Source: Spirochaetaceae bacterium bin103 (GTDB lineage Bacteria; Spirochaetota; Spirochaetia; SZUA-6; Bin103). From it: a DNA stretch of 64,000 nt. Below are positions 1 through 8,710 of the stretch, piece after piece; the stretch's first letter is position 1, and each line of letters begins with the position of its first letter. Where the stretch lies: contig MPNH01000005.1 of NCBI GenBank assembly GCA_002238925.1, forward strand, positions 61,578 to 125,577. The letters run 5' to 3'. Position numbers and translations under genes: made by a program. The notes beneath the pieces are model-generated. The model saw nothing but the letters and a program-made list of their open reading frames with translations. It did no database searches and had not been told where the DNA came from.

Positions 1-1
1 C

Positions 2-220
2 GGTTGGAAGTACGTGTGGAACCGCTTCGAGATCGACGAGCTGTACGATCTCGCCGCCGACCCGTCCGAAATGGACAATCTGGCGGCATCGTCATTGTGC
101 GCCGATCGGCTAGCCGAGATGCGCCGGCTCATCGTGGCTATGCTGAATCGAAACGGCCCAGGCTTGTACGACTGGTGCGCTCGGAGCCTGACTCGAGGCC
201 GGAAGCTTCAAGGAGGCTGA
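2..220 (+). CDS. C-terminal end of a sulfatase (cut by window start)
   Basis: The reading frame is open from the first bases and ends with TGA at 218-220, so only the last 72 codons are present. The piece carries the signature found near the C-terminus of alkaline-phosphatase-superfamily sulfatases: an 'ELYDLAADPSEMDNLA' segment, which matches the same region of the complete sulfatase at 50099-51478 ('QLFDLAADPEETRNL'). Such enzymes cleave sulfate esters from sugars or small molecules. The catalytic Cys/Ser motif lies outside the window, so substrate and formylglycine type cannot be judged. The AGGAGG at 211-216 inside its end serves the next gene, suggesting co-transcription with the GH172 gene. 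Confidence 0.8.
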   Translation, partial: GWKYVWNRFEIDELYDLAADPSEMDNLAASSLCADRLAEMRRLIVAMLNRNGPGLYDWCARSLTRGRKLQGG

Positions 221-224
221 CAGC

Positions 225-1646
225 GTGAACGACTTCCCGACTACGACGGTCCAGGATCCGGCAGTGCCGATGATCGCGCTGCCGGCGCGATTCCGCTCCC
301 GGCGCCAGGTGACCAACGTGCGCCCGGAGGCGGTCCCGGCAGATGGCTGGGTCGACATCCTAAACGTGGATGGCCCGGGTGCGGTGCGCCACGCGTGGCT
401 GCTGTACGGCACCGGCCGGCGGCTGCAGATTACCGTCGACGGCGCCGCGGTGCCACAGGTCGACGTGCCGTTCGACCCGTTCTTCGGCGTCATGAACGAC
501 CTGCCGCCCTACCCGGTCGACTGCGCCGCCTACACGGTGTTGCCCAACTTCCACACCCCGGGCGTACCGGGCGTGCCCGGCTACAACCTGTTTCTGCCGA
601 TACCGTTCAGCCGCTCGTGCCGGATCCGGCTGCACCTGCCCGCCACCGGAGAGCGCCCCGTGTCGACCATGGTGGACTGGCAGGAATACGAGGCCGGCAC
701 CGAACTGACTCCGTACCGCCTCGGCGCGCAGCATCACCGCTACCTGCCAGCTCCGCCACGCAACCGCGCCTATCGGATCGCCGACGTCACCGGCAGCGGC
801 TTCATCGCCGGGGTGGTGCTCGGCGCCCGGCAGCGCAACCGCACCGACATGGTGTACCACACCGCCGGCATGTCGATCCTGATCGACGGCGAGGACGACC
901 CGCACCTGATCCGCGGCATCAACATGGAAGACGACTTCGGGTTTTCCTGGGGGTTCCACGAGCTGCAGACGCGCTGGATCGGCTCGCCCTACCACCGGCG
1001 GCGCGCGCGCAACGATCAGGAAGGCGTGGTCTACCGCTTCTTCGGCCCCGACCCGATCGCCTTCGGTTCCTCGATTTCGCTGCGCTGCGGCTCACGCGAC
1101 GACGACATCGAGACGATGGCGTACTACTACCGGATCGCCGGATCGGAGGAGGAGCCGGCGGCGACAGTGCTGACGCCGGAGCGCTGGCTGGTGACCGGTT
1201 TCCACGACGGCGGCGGCGACTGGCAGCGGTTCACGACGGAGGAAGAGCCGGAGAGCGTGGCCCCGGAGCACTGGCACGACCACTTCGCCGACCGGCCGGC
1301 ATTTATCCGCGAGCTGCCCGCCAACCGCGGCTGGGTCGACTTTCGCTTCTCCGGCATCGACCCGGCGCTCCCCGGCAGCAGCTTCGTGAACCGCTCCATG
1401 TACGCGGCGGGGTCAGTGCACAGCCCGCGTGAGCGCCGGGCGGTTCTGCGCCTGTCGTGCGACGACTGGCTGATCGCCTGGCTGAACGGCACGCAGGTGG
1501 CAGCGCTGCGTCACGAGGACGGCTTCCGTACGGCACGCATTCCGGTGACGCTCAAGGAAGGAAGCAACACGCTCCTGATCAAGACCAACAACCTGCACCA
1601 CTCGCACGCCGCCTGGGTCGCCAACGTGGTCATCGAGGAGCAGTAA
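225..1646 (+). CDS. DUF2961 / GH172-type glycoside hydrolase
   Basis: This 473-residue protein starts at GTG 225, eight bases after an AGGAGG that lies inside the end of the sulfatase gene. The N-terminal half shows the DUF2961 hallmarks: 'SRRQVTNVRPE' near residues 25-35, 'DGPGAVRHAW' near 49-58 and 'DVPFDPFFG' near 80-88. DUF2961 proteins form glycoside hydrolase family GH172, whose characterised members act on fructo- or arabinofuranosides; the exact substrate here is unknown. Residues about 410-470 look like an extra beta-rich module ('WLIAWLNGTQVAAL', then 'LKEGSNTLLIKTNN'), similar to carbohydrate-binding sandwich domains. No signal peptide is visible, so it is probably cytoplasmic. Context with a sulfatase suggests degradation of a sulfated glycan. 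Confidence 0.8.
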   Translation: MNDFPTTTVQDPAVPMIALPARFRSRRQVTNVRPEAVPADGWVDILNVDGPGAVRHAWLLYGTGRRLQITVDGAAVPQVDVPFDPFFGVMNDLPPYPVDCAAYTVLPNFHTPGVPGVPGYNLFLPIPFSRSCRIRLHLPATGERPVSTMVDWQEYEAGTELTPYRLGAQHHRYLPAPPRNRAYRIADVTGSGFIAGVVLGARQRNRTDMVYHTAGMSILIDGEDDPHLIRGINMEDDFGFSWGFHELQTRWIGSPYHRRRARNDQEGVVYRFFGPDPIAFGSSISLRCGSRDDDIETMAYYYRIAGSEEEPAATVLTPERWLVTGFHDGGGDWQRFTTEEEPESVAPEHWHDHFADRPAFIRELPANRGWVDFRFSGIDPALPGSSFVNRSMYAAGSVHSPRERRAVLRLSCDDWLIAWLNGTQVAALRHEDGFRTARIPVTLKEGSNTLLIKTNNLHHSHAAWVANVVIEEQ

Positions 1647-1657
1647 CGCAGCCAGCT

Positions 1658-2035
1658 TCAGGCCGTCGACGCGACCGGCTCGAGCCACTCGGTGGACTCG
1701 CCGAGGTTGATGGCGATGTGGGTCATCGGCCCGTCCGCGGTGGCGCCGTGCCAGTGTTTCTCGCCTGGGTCGAAGCGCACCACGTCGCCGGCCTTCGCCA
1801 CCTGCACGGCGCCGCCCCAGCTCTGAATCGCACAGCGTCCCTCCACCACGTACAGGATCTGCACGTCGCTGTGGGTGTGCCAGTTGGTACCGGCGCCGGG
1901 TTCGAACGCCACCCGGTACACACGCCCGGCGGCGTCCGGGCCCGAACCGAGAAAGCGCTGCATCGTAGCGGCGCCCGTGAAGTGATCCACCTCCGCGTCC
2001 TCGACGGCGCGGCCGGCGGCGGCAAGCAATTCCAT
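1658..2035 (-). CDS. small cupin-domain protein
   Basis: A single-domain cupin of 125 residues. The two cupin motifs are visible: 'GAGTNWHTHSDVQILYVVEG' supplies the paired histidines and a later 'DPGEKHWHGA' supplies the third metal-binding histidine. Cupins of this size bind a divalent metal and include isomerases, lyases such as the (R)-mandelonitrile lyase type, and proteins next to carboxymuconolactone decarboxylases; the actual reaction cannot be assigned. I chose the ATG at 2035, behind a G-rich stretch, because the upstream in-frame extension to 2092 is Arg/Gly-rich and does not resemble the family. It converges on the GH172 gene and is divergent from the restriction-modification pair. 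Confidence 0.75.
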   Translation of the reverse strand: MELLAAAGRAVEDAEVDHFTGAATMQRFLGSGPDAAGRVYRVAFEPGAGTNWHTHSDVQILYVVEGRCAIQSWGGAVQVAKAGDVVRFDPGEKHWHGATADGPMTHIAINLGESTEWLEPVASTA

Positions 2036-2157
2036 GCCCCCGATCGTCCGCCCCCCGCCCGCTCCCGTCAAGTGGAAACGACAAGGAGCCATTCATCCGC
2101 TATTATGAGGCAGATTACGATGAGCTTGTCGGCGTCCAGCGACTGGATCGGTGATCT

Positions 2158-3132
2158 ATGAACAAGACAGCGATCAACCCCGACATCACCAGGGGCAGAC
2201 CGGCTTTTTCGGGAGTCGCCGTCGACCAGACAGGACACACCTCGCATGTGCTTCTCAACACCAAGGATCCCAGCGCGGCGGTTGCCTTGGACCGATCGGT
2301 ACTCATCTGTGGGTGCGCGAGCGAGGCGATGGAACTGCTCCCCGCTCGAAGTATCCAGACCGTGGTCACGTCGCCGCCTTACTGGTCTCTTCGGGATTAC
2401 GACGTCGACCGGCAGATCGGTCGCGACGATCCACTGAACCAGTACCTGCAAAGCATCGTGTCGATGTTCGAAAAGCTCCGCCGGGTGCTCGCCGACGACG
2501 GCACGGTGTGGCTCAACGTCGGCGACGCCTACACGTCCGGCAATCGTCGGTATCGCGCGCCAGACCGAAAGAATCGGGCTCGTGCGATGGCGGTGCGGCC
2601 GGTGACCCCCGAAGGCCTCAAACCGAAGGACCTGATCGGTCTCCCGTGGCGCCTTGCTTTCGCGCTTCAGGATGCGGGGTGGTGGCTCCGGTCGGAGGTC
2701 ATCTGGCACAAGCCGAACGCGCACCCGGAGTCGGTTCGGGATCGACCGACGAAGGCGCATGAGACGGTGTTCCTGCTCGCCAAGAACCAGGACTACTACT
2801 ACGACATTGACGTCGTGCGCGGTCCGAACCGGCGCCGGCTCAGAACAGTCTGGGACATACCGACCGAACCGGTGCGACGCAATGGAGCGGACGACGATCA
2901 TCCGGCGATGATGCCGATGACGTTGGCACGAAGGTGCGTGGCGATAACCAGCCGCCTACACGACGTGGTACTCGATCCGTACGCAGGCTCCGGGACAACG
3001 CTGCTCGCGGCTCGCGATCTCGGAAGAAAGTGGGTCGGCGTGGAGTTGAACCCGGCCTTCGTCGACCTGATCGAGCGACGCATCAGCGCGGATACCCCGA
3101 ATCTGTTCGCAGCAGAGGATCCGGCCGGTTAG
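2158..3132 (+). CDS. type II DNA methyltransferase, beta class, M.SmaI-like
   Basis: A 324-residue amino-methyltransferase with the beta-class order of motifs: catalytic motif IV 'TSPPYW' near residue 78, then the SAM-binding motif I 'DPYAGSGTT' near residue 275, followed by 'WVGVELNP'. The SPPY form is typical of N4-cytosine methylases, though N6-adenine members also use it. The gene is followed directly (TAG then ATG) by a SmaI-like restriction endonuclease, so I infer that it protects CCCGGG sites; M.SmaI is a known N4-cytosine methylase. CCCGGG does occur in this window, for example around 377. Base composition is clearly lower in GC than the flanking genes, suggesting horizontal transfer. 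The first 35 residues are weakly conserved in appearance, and a later start is possible. Confidence 0.88.
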   Translation: MNKTAINPDITRGRPAFSGVAVDQTGHTSHVLLNTKDPSAAVALDRSVLICGCASEAMELLPARSIQTVVTSPPYWSLRDYDVDRQIGRDDPLNQYLQSIVSMFEKLRRVLADDGTVWLNVGDAYTSGNRRYRAPDRKNRARAMAVRPVTPEGLKPKDLIGLPWRLAFALQDAGWWLRSEVIWHKPNAHPESVRDRPTKAHETVFLLAKNQDYYYDIDVVRGPNRRRLRTVWDIPTEPVRRNGADDDHPAMMPMTLARRCVAITSRLHDVVLDPYAGSGTTLLAARDLGRKWVGVELNPAFVDLIERRISADTPNLFAAEDPAG

Positions 3133-3921
3133 ATGGCATTGGAGATGCACCAACGGGATCTGGAGGCACTGAAAGCCCAAATCGACACGCTATCGCCCGT
3201 AGCGACCAGATTCGTTGCGCGGATGGTGGACTCACTGTCTTCTCCTGCGCGGGCAACCGTCAATCCTGAGCCGACGTGGATCACCGCGAACGCGGATTGG
3301 ATCGAGTATTTCAGCCTCGCTCTATCTATTCATCACGGTACCACGACCGAACCTCTGGGCTTGACCGGTTTCGAGATCGTCTTCTGTAATGCTTGCGATG
3401 CGTTCGGTTGGACGTACGAGAAACCGGAATCTGCTACCCACCGGTTTGTCGACCTCTTGATCCGGCGTCCCGGAGACGCACTGCGCAGGCTTTCGCTCAA
3501 GTCCACGGCAGCGCAGCGCCTCTCGCATACTACAGCACACATTTCGAAGCTGACCGAAGCAGCATGGATACAAGACATGCGCAGTTCGCGAGAGCGCCAG
3601 CGGCGCACGATCGAGCTGTTCCACGACTATATCTCGGCAGTCGACAGCATCATCATGCTGCGCGCATTCCGACGTCCGAACGAAGTCCCTGCCAGCTATC
3701 AGCTACTGGAGATCCCGACCGCAATCTTCGATTCCATTCTTGACGCTCCGGCCGAAGCGTTCGCAGCCGATGGTCCAACCGTGAATTGCTCATTTCTGGA
3801 GAACAAAATTGCGGCCCGGGTATCCCTCGATCGGTCCGACGCGAAAGTAACGGTCAAGCAGATCGCCCTGTCCGCCTGCGTTGTCCATGCCGAGTGGGAT
3901 CTCAGGTCGTCAGCCGGATAG
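3133..3921 (+). CDS. SmaI-like type II restriction endonuclease
   Basis: This 262-residue protein begins at the ATG immediately after the methylase stop. From memory it aligns along its length with SmaI (CCCGGG, blunt cutter): 'LSLKSTAAQRLSHTTAHISK' near 118-138 corresponds to the SmaI 'ALKTEAAKNISKSYIHVSK' segment that carries the catalytic lysine, 'SYQLLEIP' near 192-199 matches 'SYQLVEIP', and the C-terminal 'ACVVHAEWDL' matches 'HCIVHGVWDF'. The length is close to SmaI's. The likely metal-binding Asp is in 'RFVDLLI', upstream of 'SLK', as in PD-(D/E)xK-type nucleases. Low GC relative to neighbours supports transfer as a two-gene module. Cleavage specificity is inferred, not shown. Confidence 0.8.
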   Translation: MALEMHQRDLEALKAQIDTLSPVATRFVARMVDSLSSPARATVNPEPTWITANADWIEYFSLALSIHHGTTTEPLGLTGFEIVFCNACDAFGWTYEKPESATHRFVDLLIRRPGDALRRLSLKSTAAQRLSHTTAHISKLTEAAWIQDMRSSRERQRRTIELFHDYISAVDSIIMLRAFRRPNEVPASYQLLEIPTAIFDSILDAPAEAFAADGPTVNCSFLENKIAARVSLDRSDAKVTVKQIALSACVVHAEWDLRSSAG

Positions 3922-3943
3922 TGTGAGCTCGGGCAGGAGTGGG

Positions 3944-5197
3944 TCAGAAGCGGTCGGCGCGGAACAGTGTGGGGTCCAGTGACGGCTGCTCGCCGAGTAC
4001 CGATTCGGCGGCGGCGCGGCCGGTGGCCGGGCCCAGGGAGACGCCGATCATGCCGTGGCCGGTGGCCAGCACCAGGTTGTTAATTCCCTTTGCGCGGCCC
4101 AGGATCGGCAGCGTGTCGGCTGACAGGGGGCGCATGCCGCGCCAGATCTCCAGCACCTCCAGTTCCTCCATGCCTTCCAGGTAGCGCGGCGGGGCGCGGC
4201 GTACGGCGGCCACCCGGCGCAGGTTGACGCCGCGGTCGTCGCCGGCCAGTTCCAGGGTGCCGCCCATGCGCATGCGGTCGGGTCCGAACGGCGTAATGAC
4301 CACGCGCTCGTCGTGCAGGTGCAGGGGGATGTCGGGGCAAGACGGCGGGCGCCGGACGGTGATGCTGTAGCCCTTGGCGGGCTGCACCGGTATGCGCAGC
4401 CCGGCGTCGCGCCCGAGGCGCGGGCTCAGCGAACCGGTGGCCAGCACCACGGTGCGCGGCTGCATGGTGCCAAGGCTGGTGTGCACGGCGTGCACCGCCC
4501 GGCCGCGCCGTTCCAGGCCGAACACGGTGGCATGCTCGTGGATGGCAGCGCCGCGCTCGGCGGCGGCCGCGGCGAGGGCGCGCACGAAGCGGTCGGGAAT
4601 GACGCGCCCGTCGGCGCGATAGTGCACGGCGCCGATCACGTCCGGCAGCAGGGCGGGCACCATGGCGCGCAGCTCATCCGGCTCCACCACGGCGACGTCG
4701 ATGCCCTCCTCACGTTCGGCGTGCACGGCGGCGACCGCCTCCTGCCAGCTTGATGCTTCGCGGTACAGGAACAGGCCGCCCTTGCGCTCGAAGTTCACCT
4801 CTGCCGGCAACTCGGCCGCCAGTTCGGCGAACAGCTCCAGGCTCGCCATCTGCCAGCGGCGCAGGATCGGCTCGGCGGCCGCGCAGCGTTCGGCCGTGCA
4901 GGCGGCGCGGAAGCGCAGCAGCCAGCGCACCAGGTCGGCACTCGCGCGCGGCCTGATGTACAGCGGGCTATCCGGGTTGAGCAGCCAGCGCAGGCCGCGG
5001 CTGATCACGTGCGGCTCCGCCACCGGCGTGGAGTGGCTCGGCACCAACAGGCCGATGTTGCCGTACGAACTGGCCATCGGACCGCCCACCTGGTGCTCCT
5101 CGAGCAGCGTCACCGCCGCGCCGGCGCGCGCCAGGTAGTACGCGGTACATACGCCGATCACTCCGCCGCCCACTACCAGTACGTCGGGCTCAGACAA
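3944..5197 (-). CDS. FAD-dependent D-amino-acid dehydrogenase-like oxidoreductase
   Basis: A glycine/D-amino-acid oxidase-family (DAO) flavoprotein resembling DadA. The N-terminus holds the dinucleotide-binding 'VLVVGGGVIGVCTAYYLARAG'-type fold (beta-alpha-beta with GGGVIG), followed by an acidic residue ending the second strand. The C-terminus has the FAD-contacting 'ATGHGMIGVSLGPATG' segment, typical of DadA-like dehydrogenases that deaminate D-amino acids to keto acids. I place the start at TTG 5197, with GGAGG nine bases upstream; the in-frame extension to 5299 is Arg-rich and unlike the family. It is divergent from the Nudix gene, with 92 bases between the two starts. Substrate is unproven. 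Confidence 0.82.
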   Translation of the reverse strand: MSEPDVLVVGGGVIGVCTAYYLARAGAAVTLLEEHQVGGPMASSYGNIGLLVPSHSTPVAEPHVISRGLRWLLNPDSPLYIRPRASADLVRWLLRFRAACTAERCAAAEPILRRWQMASLELFAELAAELPAEVNFERKGGLFLYREASSWQEAVAAVHAEREEGIDVAVVEPDELRAMVPALLPDVIGAVHYRADGRVIPDRFVRALAAAAAERGAAIHEHATVFGLERRGRAVHAVHTSLGTMQPRTVVLATGSLSPRLGRDAGLRIPVQPAKGYSITVRRPPSCPDIPLHLHDERVVITPFGPDRMRMGGTLELAGDDRGVNLRRVAAVRRAPPRYLEGMEELEVLEIWRGMRPLSADTLPILGRAKGINNLVLATGHGMIGVSLGPATGRAAAESVLGEQPSLDPTLFRADRF

Positions 5198-5289
5198 CCT
5201 CCGCGTCCTCCTTGTTCGCCATCCTACTGCGCCGGCGGCGCCCGGCGCCATGCATGGCACACCATCCCGGTAGCGGGCATACTGCCGGC

Positions 5290-6033
5290 GTGGACACACT
5301 GGCGGGGAACACCAACATCTACGGCGGCTTCATTGTCGATCCGCGGCAACTGCCGAACGAGCCTGAGCAGTTCGCACAGCAGCTCGACAACAGCCTGACG
5401 GCGTGGCGCGAATCGGACTGCAAGCTGATCTGGCTGGAACTGCCGCGTTCGCACGCAGCCCTGGTGCCGATCGCGGTCAGCGTCGGCTTCTCCTTTCACC
5501 ACGCCGAGCCGGGCATGCTGATGATGACCCTGCCGATGCAGGCGGACGCGTTCATCCCGCACTACGCCACCCACAACGTCGGCGGCGGCGGGGTGGTGAT
5601 CGACGACCAGCGCCGCCTGTTGGTGGTCAACGAGCTCTACCGGCGCGACCGCAGCAAGCCGTACTACAAGCTGCCGGGCGGCTCGCTCGACCCGCAGGAA
5701 GACCTGGCCGAGGCGGTGGTGCGGGAAGTGGCCGAGGAGACCGGCGTGCAGTGCGAGTTCCAGGGCGTAGTGTCGATCCGCCACCGCCACCAGTTCCGCT
5801 TCGGGCGCTCCGACTTCTACATCGTGTGCCGGCTGCGCCCGCTGACCAGCGAGTTGCGCGCCGACCCGCGCGAAATCGAAGAGTGCCGCTGGATGCCGGT
5901 CGAGGAGTACTTCACCTCACCCTACACGGGCCTGTTCAACCGCACCATCGTGCGCCAAGCGCTGGCCGACGCGGCTCTGGCCCCGGTCAGCATCGAAGAT
6001 CCCCAGGACTACGAGTTCTTCGGCCCGCGGTAG
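5290..6033 (+). CDS. Nudix hydrolase (NUDT6-like)
   Basis: A 247-residue protein with a complete Nudix box: G-x5-E-x7-R-E-V-x-E-E-x-G-V in 'GGSLDPQEDLAEAVVREVAEETGV' (shown by its key residues at codons about 134-157). Nudix enzymes hydrolyse nucleoside diphosphates linked to another moiety. The N-terminal 95 residues, with 'DSLTAWR...KLIWLELPRSHAALVPIAVSVGF' features in part, resemble the N-terminal domain of the FGF-antisense/NUDT6 subgroup. GTG 5290 is preferred as start because the upstream frame is Arg/Pro-rich. The 3' end overlaps the convergent MoxR gene by 25 bases. Confidence 0.82.
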   Translation: MDTLAGNTNIYGGFIVDPRQLPNEPEQFAQQLDNSLTAWRESDCKLIWLELPRSHAALVPIAVSVGFSFHHAEPGMLMMTLPMQADAFIPHYATHNVGGGGVVIDDQRRLLVVNELYRRDRSKPYYKLPGGSLDPQEDLAEAVVREVAEETGVQCEFQGVVSIRHRHQFRFGRSDFYIVCRLRPLTSELRADPREIEECRWMPVEEYFTSPYTGLFNRTIVRQALADAALAPVSIEDPQDYEFFGPR

Positions 6034-6980
6034 TCGGCCTGGGGGGTGGGGACCATGTTCAGGGCGTCGTCCACTACCGACACGTCGGAGATGCCGCGCA
6101 CCCAGTACTCCGGCTGCAGCAGCAGGCGGTGCGCCAGGGCGATGCGGGCTACGCCTTTCACGTCCTCGGGGGTGACGAAGTCGCGGTCGTCGAGCACCGC
6201 GGCCGCGCGCGCCAGCTTGAACACCGCGAACACGCCGCGCGGCGAGGCGCCCACCTCGGTGCGCGTGTCCTCGCGGGTGGCGCGCGCCAGGTCGACGATG
6301 TACTTGCCGATCGCCTCGCCCACGTGCACTTCCTCCAGGGCGCGCTGCATCGCCAGCAGTTCCTGGTGCGATACCACCGGCTGCAGGGTCATGGTGTCCT
6401 GCTTGCGCTGCTGGCGGCGCAGCAGGATTTCCAGCTCCTGCTCGGGGTCGGGGTAGCCGACGCTGGTGCGCATGATGAAGCGGTCAAGCTGCGCTTCCGG
6501 CAGCGGGTAGGTGCCCTCGAATTCCACCGGGTTCTGCGTCGCGATGACAATGAACGGCGGGTCGAGCGGAAAGCGCTCGCCCTCCACCGTGACCTGGCGC
6601 TCCTGCATCGCTTCGAGCAGCGCCGACTGCGTCTTCGGGGTGGCGCGGTTGATCTCGTCGCCGAGCAGCAGGTGGGCGAACAGCGGACCGCGCCGGAACT
6701 CGAACTGCGCCTCGCGCTGGTTGTAGATGTAGCCGCCGGTGATCTCGCCCGGCAGCAGGTCGGGGGTGAACTGGATGCGGCTGAAGGCGATATCCAGCAC
6801 CTCCGAGAAGGAGTGGGCAATCAGCGTCTTGGCGAGGCCGGGGTTGTCCTGGATCAGAACATGGCCATCGGAGAGGATGCCCATCAGCACCTGTCTGAGC
6901 ACTTCGTCCTTGCCTACGATAACCTGCGCCACGGCGTCGATCGCCCGTTTCGCCAGCTCGCTAACCTGCCGTAGTTGCAT
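6009..6980 (-). CDS. MoxR-family AAA+ ATPase
   Basis: A 323-residue MoxR ATPase. Walker A appears as 'DNPGLAKT' near residues 44-51, Walker B as 'LLLGDEINRA' near 105-114, and the sensor region as 'VIATQNPVEFEGTYPLPEAQLDRF' (typical of MoxR, read in part). The lid domain ends the protein. MoxR proteins act with DUF58/VWA partners as chaperone-like ATPases; here the DUF58 partner lies on the divergent strand at 8707. The start is ATG 6980; the frame is open further upstream, but that part is Gln/Arg-rich and unlike the family. The stop lies inside the end of the convergent Nudix gene. Confidence 0.92.
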   Translation of the reverse strand: MQLRQVSELAKRAIDAVAQVIVGKDEVLRQVLMGILSDGHVLIQDNPGLAKTLIAHSFSEVLDIAFSRIQFTPDLLPGEITGGYIYNQREAQFEFRRGPLFAHLLLGDEINRATPKTQSALLEAMQERQVTVEGERFPLDPPFIVIATQNPVEFEGTYPLPEAQLDRFIMRTSVGYPDPEQELEILLRRQQRKQDTMTLQPVVSHQELLAMQRALEEVHVGEAIGKYIVDLARATREDTRTEVGASPRGVFAVFKLARAAAVLDDRDFVTPEDVKGVARIALAHRLLLQPEYWVRGISDVSVVDDALNMVPTPQADYRGPKNS

Positions 6981-7166
6981 TGTCTGTTGCACTGTCTGTA
7001 TTCGCTCCCGCGCAGCGGCCGAGATCCTGGCCGGCGCGCCGCGCGCGTAAGCTACCACAAAACGGGTGCCGCGGTGCCAACGCCGCCTTTGACTACCGGT
7101 GAGCGCCCATGATGTAATGCCGCCCGGCATGGAGCACGAGGTGAGATCCGCCCCGGCGGCGGGCGC

Positions 7167-8165
7167 ATGATCAGCGCGGATCAATTGCAGCGCTATGCCC
7201 GCCGGCTGCCGCTGATCGGCCCGCAGGTCGGCAGGCGGCGGATCCTGCCGCTGGCGACCGCGGCCCTGCTGGCCTGCACTGCGTTGGTAATCGCCGCGGT
7301 GGTGATACCGCGTACGGATCCGCTCGCCGTGTCCACCATATCCGGCGCCGGCGGCATCGCCATGATTCCAATCCTGGGCGGCGCCGCCACCACCCTGCTG
7401 GTGGTCCTCCTGGGTATTGCCACCCTGGGTCTCGGCGCCCTGGCCATGGCGTACCTGGTCGTTGCCCTCGGCGGCCGCCGCAGCCGTTACGCGCGCGGCG
7501 CCGCTGTGCCGTGGCGCATCATCATCCTGGTGGTGGCCGGCATGCTGGTGTTCTACTTCCTGGTGGCGCTGATGCTGTCGTTCATTGCGATGCCGGACGA
7601 AGAACCGGGGAACCGGCCGCTGGTGGAGGGCGACGGCGAGGAGGTGGAAGAGGAGGAGGTCGAAGAGCTGCCGGAACCGCAGGAGGATCCGCTCACCGCG
7701 GCAACCCGCGCCCGGCGCTCGCGAATCATCTTGCTGGGCCTGCTTGCGGTGGGCTTCGCAGCGGCGATCTACTTTGCCGTGCGCCTGATGCGCGCCACGC
7801 CGGAGGCCGACCCGGTCGAGGAAAAACTCTCCGAGGAACTGCGCCGCGACCTGGCGGAGGCTACCGAGATGGCCATCGCCGAGCTGGAGGCGGAGCAGGA
7901 CTTTCGGCGTGCCGTGATCGGCTGCTGGGCCTACCTGGAAATGGCCCTGGCCCGCCACGAACATCCGCGGGAGGCGCATCACACGCCGCTGGAATACATA
8001 CGCGCCCTGGTCCTCGACCTGCCGGCGCTGCCGGCACGCGCCCTGCTGGAACTCGCCACCCGCTACGAGGTGGCGCGCTTCAGCGAACACGCCATTACCC
8101 GGAACGACCGCGACACCGCGCTGCATTCCCTGCACGACATCCGCCGCAACCTGCAGGCCGCATGA
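7167..8165 (+). CDS. DUF4129-type membrane protein
   Basis: A 332-residue membrane protein. Hydrophobic segments lie near residues 27-47, 60-102 and 115-139, then a strongly acidic stretch (about 150-172, Glu-rich), another membrane helix near 185-205, and a cytosolic C-terminal domain with 'AVIGCWAYLEMALARH...TPLEYIRALV' features. This C-terminal pattern is typical of DUF4129, found next to DUF58 and MoxR genes and transglutaminase-like proteins. It opens a four-gene operon (7167-10632) in which starts and stops overlap as ATGA. Its biochemical role is unknown; cell-envelope or stress functions are guesses from context. Confidence 0.7.
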   Translation: MISADQLQRYARRLPLIGPQVGRRRILPLATAALLACTALVIAAVVIPRTDPLAVSTISGAGGIAMIPILGGAATTLLVVLLGIATLGLGALAMAYLVVALGGRRSRYARGAAVPWRIIILVVAGMLVFYFLVALMLSFIAMPDEEPGNRPLVEGDGEEVEEEEVEELPEPQEDPLTAATRARRSRIILLGLLAVGFAAAIYFAVRLMRATPEADPVEEKLSEELRRDLAEATEMAIAELEAEQDFRRAVIGCWAYLEMALARHEHPREAHHTPLEYIRALVLDLPALPARALLELATRYEVARFSEHAITRNDRDTALHSLHDIRRNLQAA

Positions 8166-8710
8166 TCGACGTCCCCGAACGCGGCCTGAAACCGCGGCCC
8201 TACGGCCGGCGCAGCGCCATCGTGCTGCTGGTGGCCGCCGCCGGCCTGATGGTGTGGGCGCTCACCGCCGGCGACGACCCCGCGCTGCGCACCACCGCCG
8301 TGGCCGGAGTGGTCGCCCTGACCATCGTCGGCATCGCCATCCGCTTCGCGCACCGGACGATCCGCGAGCAGCGCGGCGACGCGGACGGCGATAGCGCTGC
8401 CGGTACGCCGGGCCGGTTTACCGATGCGGGCGGCAGTTCCGTGCCCGACTCCTACCAGGAGTTGTTGCACCAACTCGACGCCGCATCGCGCAGCCCCTCC
8501 TACCTGGTGTCGGTGGTGGTGCCGCGGCTGGAAACGATCCTGGCAGCCAAGCAGCCGGGAGCCGCCGCAACCGAGGTGGGCGCCGAGCTGCAACGGCTGG
8601 CGGCCGCGTCGCGCGACCGCAACCGGTGGCTGACCTGGCTGCTCGGCGAGCGCCGCGCCACGGCGGTCGCGCTCGCGGGTGTGGCGCGCAAGCTGGCGGA
8701 CCTGCCATGA
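8162..8710 (+). CDS. small two-helix membrane protein of the MoxR/DUF58 operon
   Basis: A 182-residue protein whose ATG overlaps the previous stop (ATGA at 8162-8165). Two hydrophobic helices lie near residues 18-36 and 44-61, followed by a soluble C-terminal region of about 120 residues without recognisable motifs. Proteins of this kind occur between DUF4129 and DUF58 genes. I do not recognise a named family, and no catalytic residues stand out. Its position and translational coupling imply that it works with the neighbouring DUF4129, DUF58 and MoxR proteins at the membrane. Confidence 0.65.
   Translation: MIDVPERGLKPRPYGRRSAIVLLVAAAGLMVWALTAGDDPALRTTAVAGVVALTIVGIAIRFAHRTIREQRGDADGDSAAGTPGRFTDAGGSSVPDSYQELLHQLDAASRSPSYLVSVVVPRLETILAAKQPGAAATEVGAELQRLAAASRDRNRWLTWLLGERRATAVALAGVARKLADLP

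Noticed and set aside
6981..8135. Long N-terminal extension of the MoxR frame
   Set aside because: It is antisense to the DUF4129 gene and His/Gln-rich; MoxR proteins start near 'RAIDAVAQVIVGK'.
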